A stretch of 64,000 nucleotides of DNA, taken from positions 62,001-126,000 of the forward strand of contig NZ_RWIS01000003.1 in the NCBI RefSeq assembly GCF_003944705.1. The letters run 5' to 3'. Numbering within the stretch: position 1 is the stretch's first letter; each line of letters starts with the position of its first letter. The notes beneath the pieces are model-generated. The model was not told the origin of the DNA and did no database searches. It was given only the letters and a program-made list of their open reading frames with translations. Positions 63,150-64,000 of the stretch are shown in pieces. Position numbers and translations under genes: made by a program. This stretch comes from Hymenobacter metallilatus. GTDB lineage: Bacteria > Bacteroidota > Bacteroidia > Cytophagales > Hymenobacteraceae.

Positions 63150-64000
63150 GTGCCCGTTTCCGCCGAATTCCGCAAGCTTACCGTTGCCCCCGCCGAGCTG
63201 TTTAAGGAAAACCTGACCCACCACCAGGAGCGGGAGGCCTACTTTGCCGGTCGGCACCGGCTGGTGGCGCTGGTGCGGCTGCTGGTGTTCGGGGGAACCG
63301 TTGTAAGCGTGTGGGCGCTGTTTAGCACCGATGAAGTGCTGGCAGGCTTTGGCGTGATACTGGCGGCTTACCTGATATTTCTGGGCCTGGTACACTGGCA
63401 CGGCAAAGTAGGCTATCAGCGGGAACACCACCGCCTGCTGGCCCAGCTTAACCAGGAAGAGCTGGCCCGGCTGGAAGGCAAGCTTGGCAGCTTCGACCCC
63501 GGCCTGCGCTACTTGGACACCCAGCACCCCTACGCCGCCGACTTGGACGTGTTCGGAACGCACTCCATATTTCAGTTGCTGAACCGCAGTACGTCCCGGT
63601 TGGGGCAGGACTGGCTGGCCAGCTGGCTGCTGGCACCGGCCGCACCGGCCACGGTGCAGGAGCGGCAGCAGGCTACCGCCGAGCTGGCCCCCGATGTGGC
63701 CTGGCAGCAGGAATGGCAGGCCCGAGCCCAGCACTTTCCGCGCCAGGAGCAGGACCCACGCGCCTTTTCCGGCTGGTTACGCCAACCCGATTTTTTCGCG
63801 GGGCGGGCGTGGCTGCTGCCGCTGATGGCGGTGTTGCCGGTGCTGAGCATTGGAGCCATACTGGCGGCCCTGAACGGGTACAGCATGGCCGTGGTGCTGC
63901 TGCTGCCTGCGGTGCTGCTGAACAGCCAGTTTGCCGCCATCCGGGCCGAGTATTACGAGCAGACCACCACCATTCGCGACGCGCTGCGGGCCGCCCACGA
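63150..64000 (+). CDS. membrane-associated MutS-like protein, N-terminal part (runs off the window)
   Basis: The frame is open from a GTG at 63150 to the window end (283 residues visible). An opening helix (LTHHQEREAYFAGRH) is followed by two membrane helices (LVRLLVFGGTVVSVWALF and GFGVILAAYLIFLGLVHW). Then comes a MutS core-domain start, with FDPGLRYLDTQHPYAADLDV and SIFQLLNRSTSRLGQDWLA, corresponding to the domain III 'lever' region, and two more helices (LLPLMAVLPVLSIGAIL, VVLLLPAVLLN). The ATPase domain would lie beyond the window. Such shortened MutS-like membrane proteins are common in Bacteroidota and not known to act in mismatch repair. Confidence 0.8.
   Translation, partial: MPVSAEFRKLTVAPAELFKENLTHHQEREAYFAGRHRLVALVRLLVFGGTVVSVWALFSTDEVLAGFGVILAAYLIFLGLVHWHGKVGYQREHHRLLAQLNQEELARLEGKLGSFDPGLRYLDTQHPYAADLDVFGTHSIFQLLNRSTSRLGQDWLASWLLAPAAPATVQERQQATAELAPDVAWQQEWQARAQHFPRQEQDPRAFSGWLRQPDFFAGRAWLLPLMAVLPVLSIGAILAALNGYSMAVVLLLPAVLLNSQFAAIRAEYYEQTTTIRDALRAAH

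Overview
The window looks like chromosomal core sequence of a GC-rich member of the Bacteroidota, most likely Hymenobacter or a close relative in the Hymenobacteraceae. This is inference from gene content: a SusC/SusD pair, two proteins with C-terminal type IX secretion (T9SS) sorting domains, a LytS/LytTR-type two-component pair, DUF3857/transglutaminase proteins, a LDH2-type dehydrogenase, and small dispersed palindromic repeats between genes. I see no rRNA, tRNA, CRISPR array, transposase or prophage gene. Most genes are ordinary housekeeping or envelope genes.

Layout. 1-3.8 kb: end of a sensor kinase, its LytTR regulator, enolase, a FtsB/DivIC-type division protein and a small exported protein. 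3.9-11.7 kb (minus strand): SusD, SusC, anhydro-MurNAc kinase and an HscA-like Hsp70. 12.2-19.5 kb: a T9SS-exported DUF4331 protein, a TPR protein, and a HupE / Cys-rich protein / TonB-receptor set that looks like metal acquisition. 19.9-24.9 kb: two paralogous L,D-transpeptidase-fold proteins flanking a low-GC orphan gene and a secreted alpha-amylase. 25-28 kb (minus): LDH2 dehydrogenase, Ppx/GppA phosphatase, RlmI-like methyltransferase. 28.1-33.7 kb: DinB-like protein, dapF, an orphan ABC ATPase, a GNAT acetyltransferase, a glycosyltransferase and UDP-galactopyranose mutase. 34-46 kb: secA, deoC, a SPOR-like lipoprotein, an M20 amidohydrolase, an outer-membrane barrel, Hsp20, a DegP-type protease and an ALDH7 aldehyde dehydrogenase. 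46.2-50.4 kb: a lipoprotein, an ECF sigma / anti-sigma / surface-protein operon, and an exported PCC (DUF296) protein. 50.5-58 kb: a TPR-MORN repeat protein overlapping a DUF3857-transglutaminase gene, followed by a cysteine-free DUF3857 homologue. 58.2-64 kb: a DUF4442 hotdog protein, a predicted sensor protein with a C-terminal diadenylate cyclase (DAC) domain, a double TonB_C protein, a RidA protein, an exported protein of unknown function and the start of a membrane-associated MutS-like ATPase.

The best candidates for under-described biology are the sensor-DAC protein (58,946-60,505), the MORN/transglutaminase/degenerate-DUF3857 cluster (50,559-57,977), the exported PCC protein (49,887-50,438) and several families of palindromic intergenic repeats, one of which starts directly after the stop codons of both eno and secA. 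No multi-gene system that I can call new with confidence is visible. All assignments come from reading motifs by eye; no database search was run.
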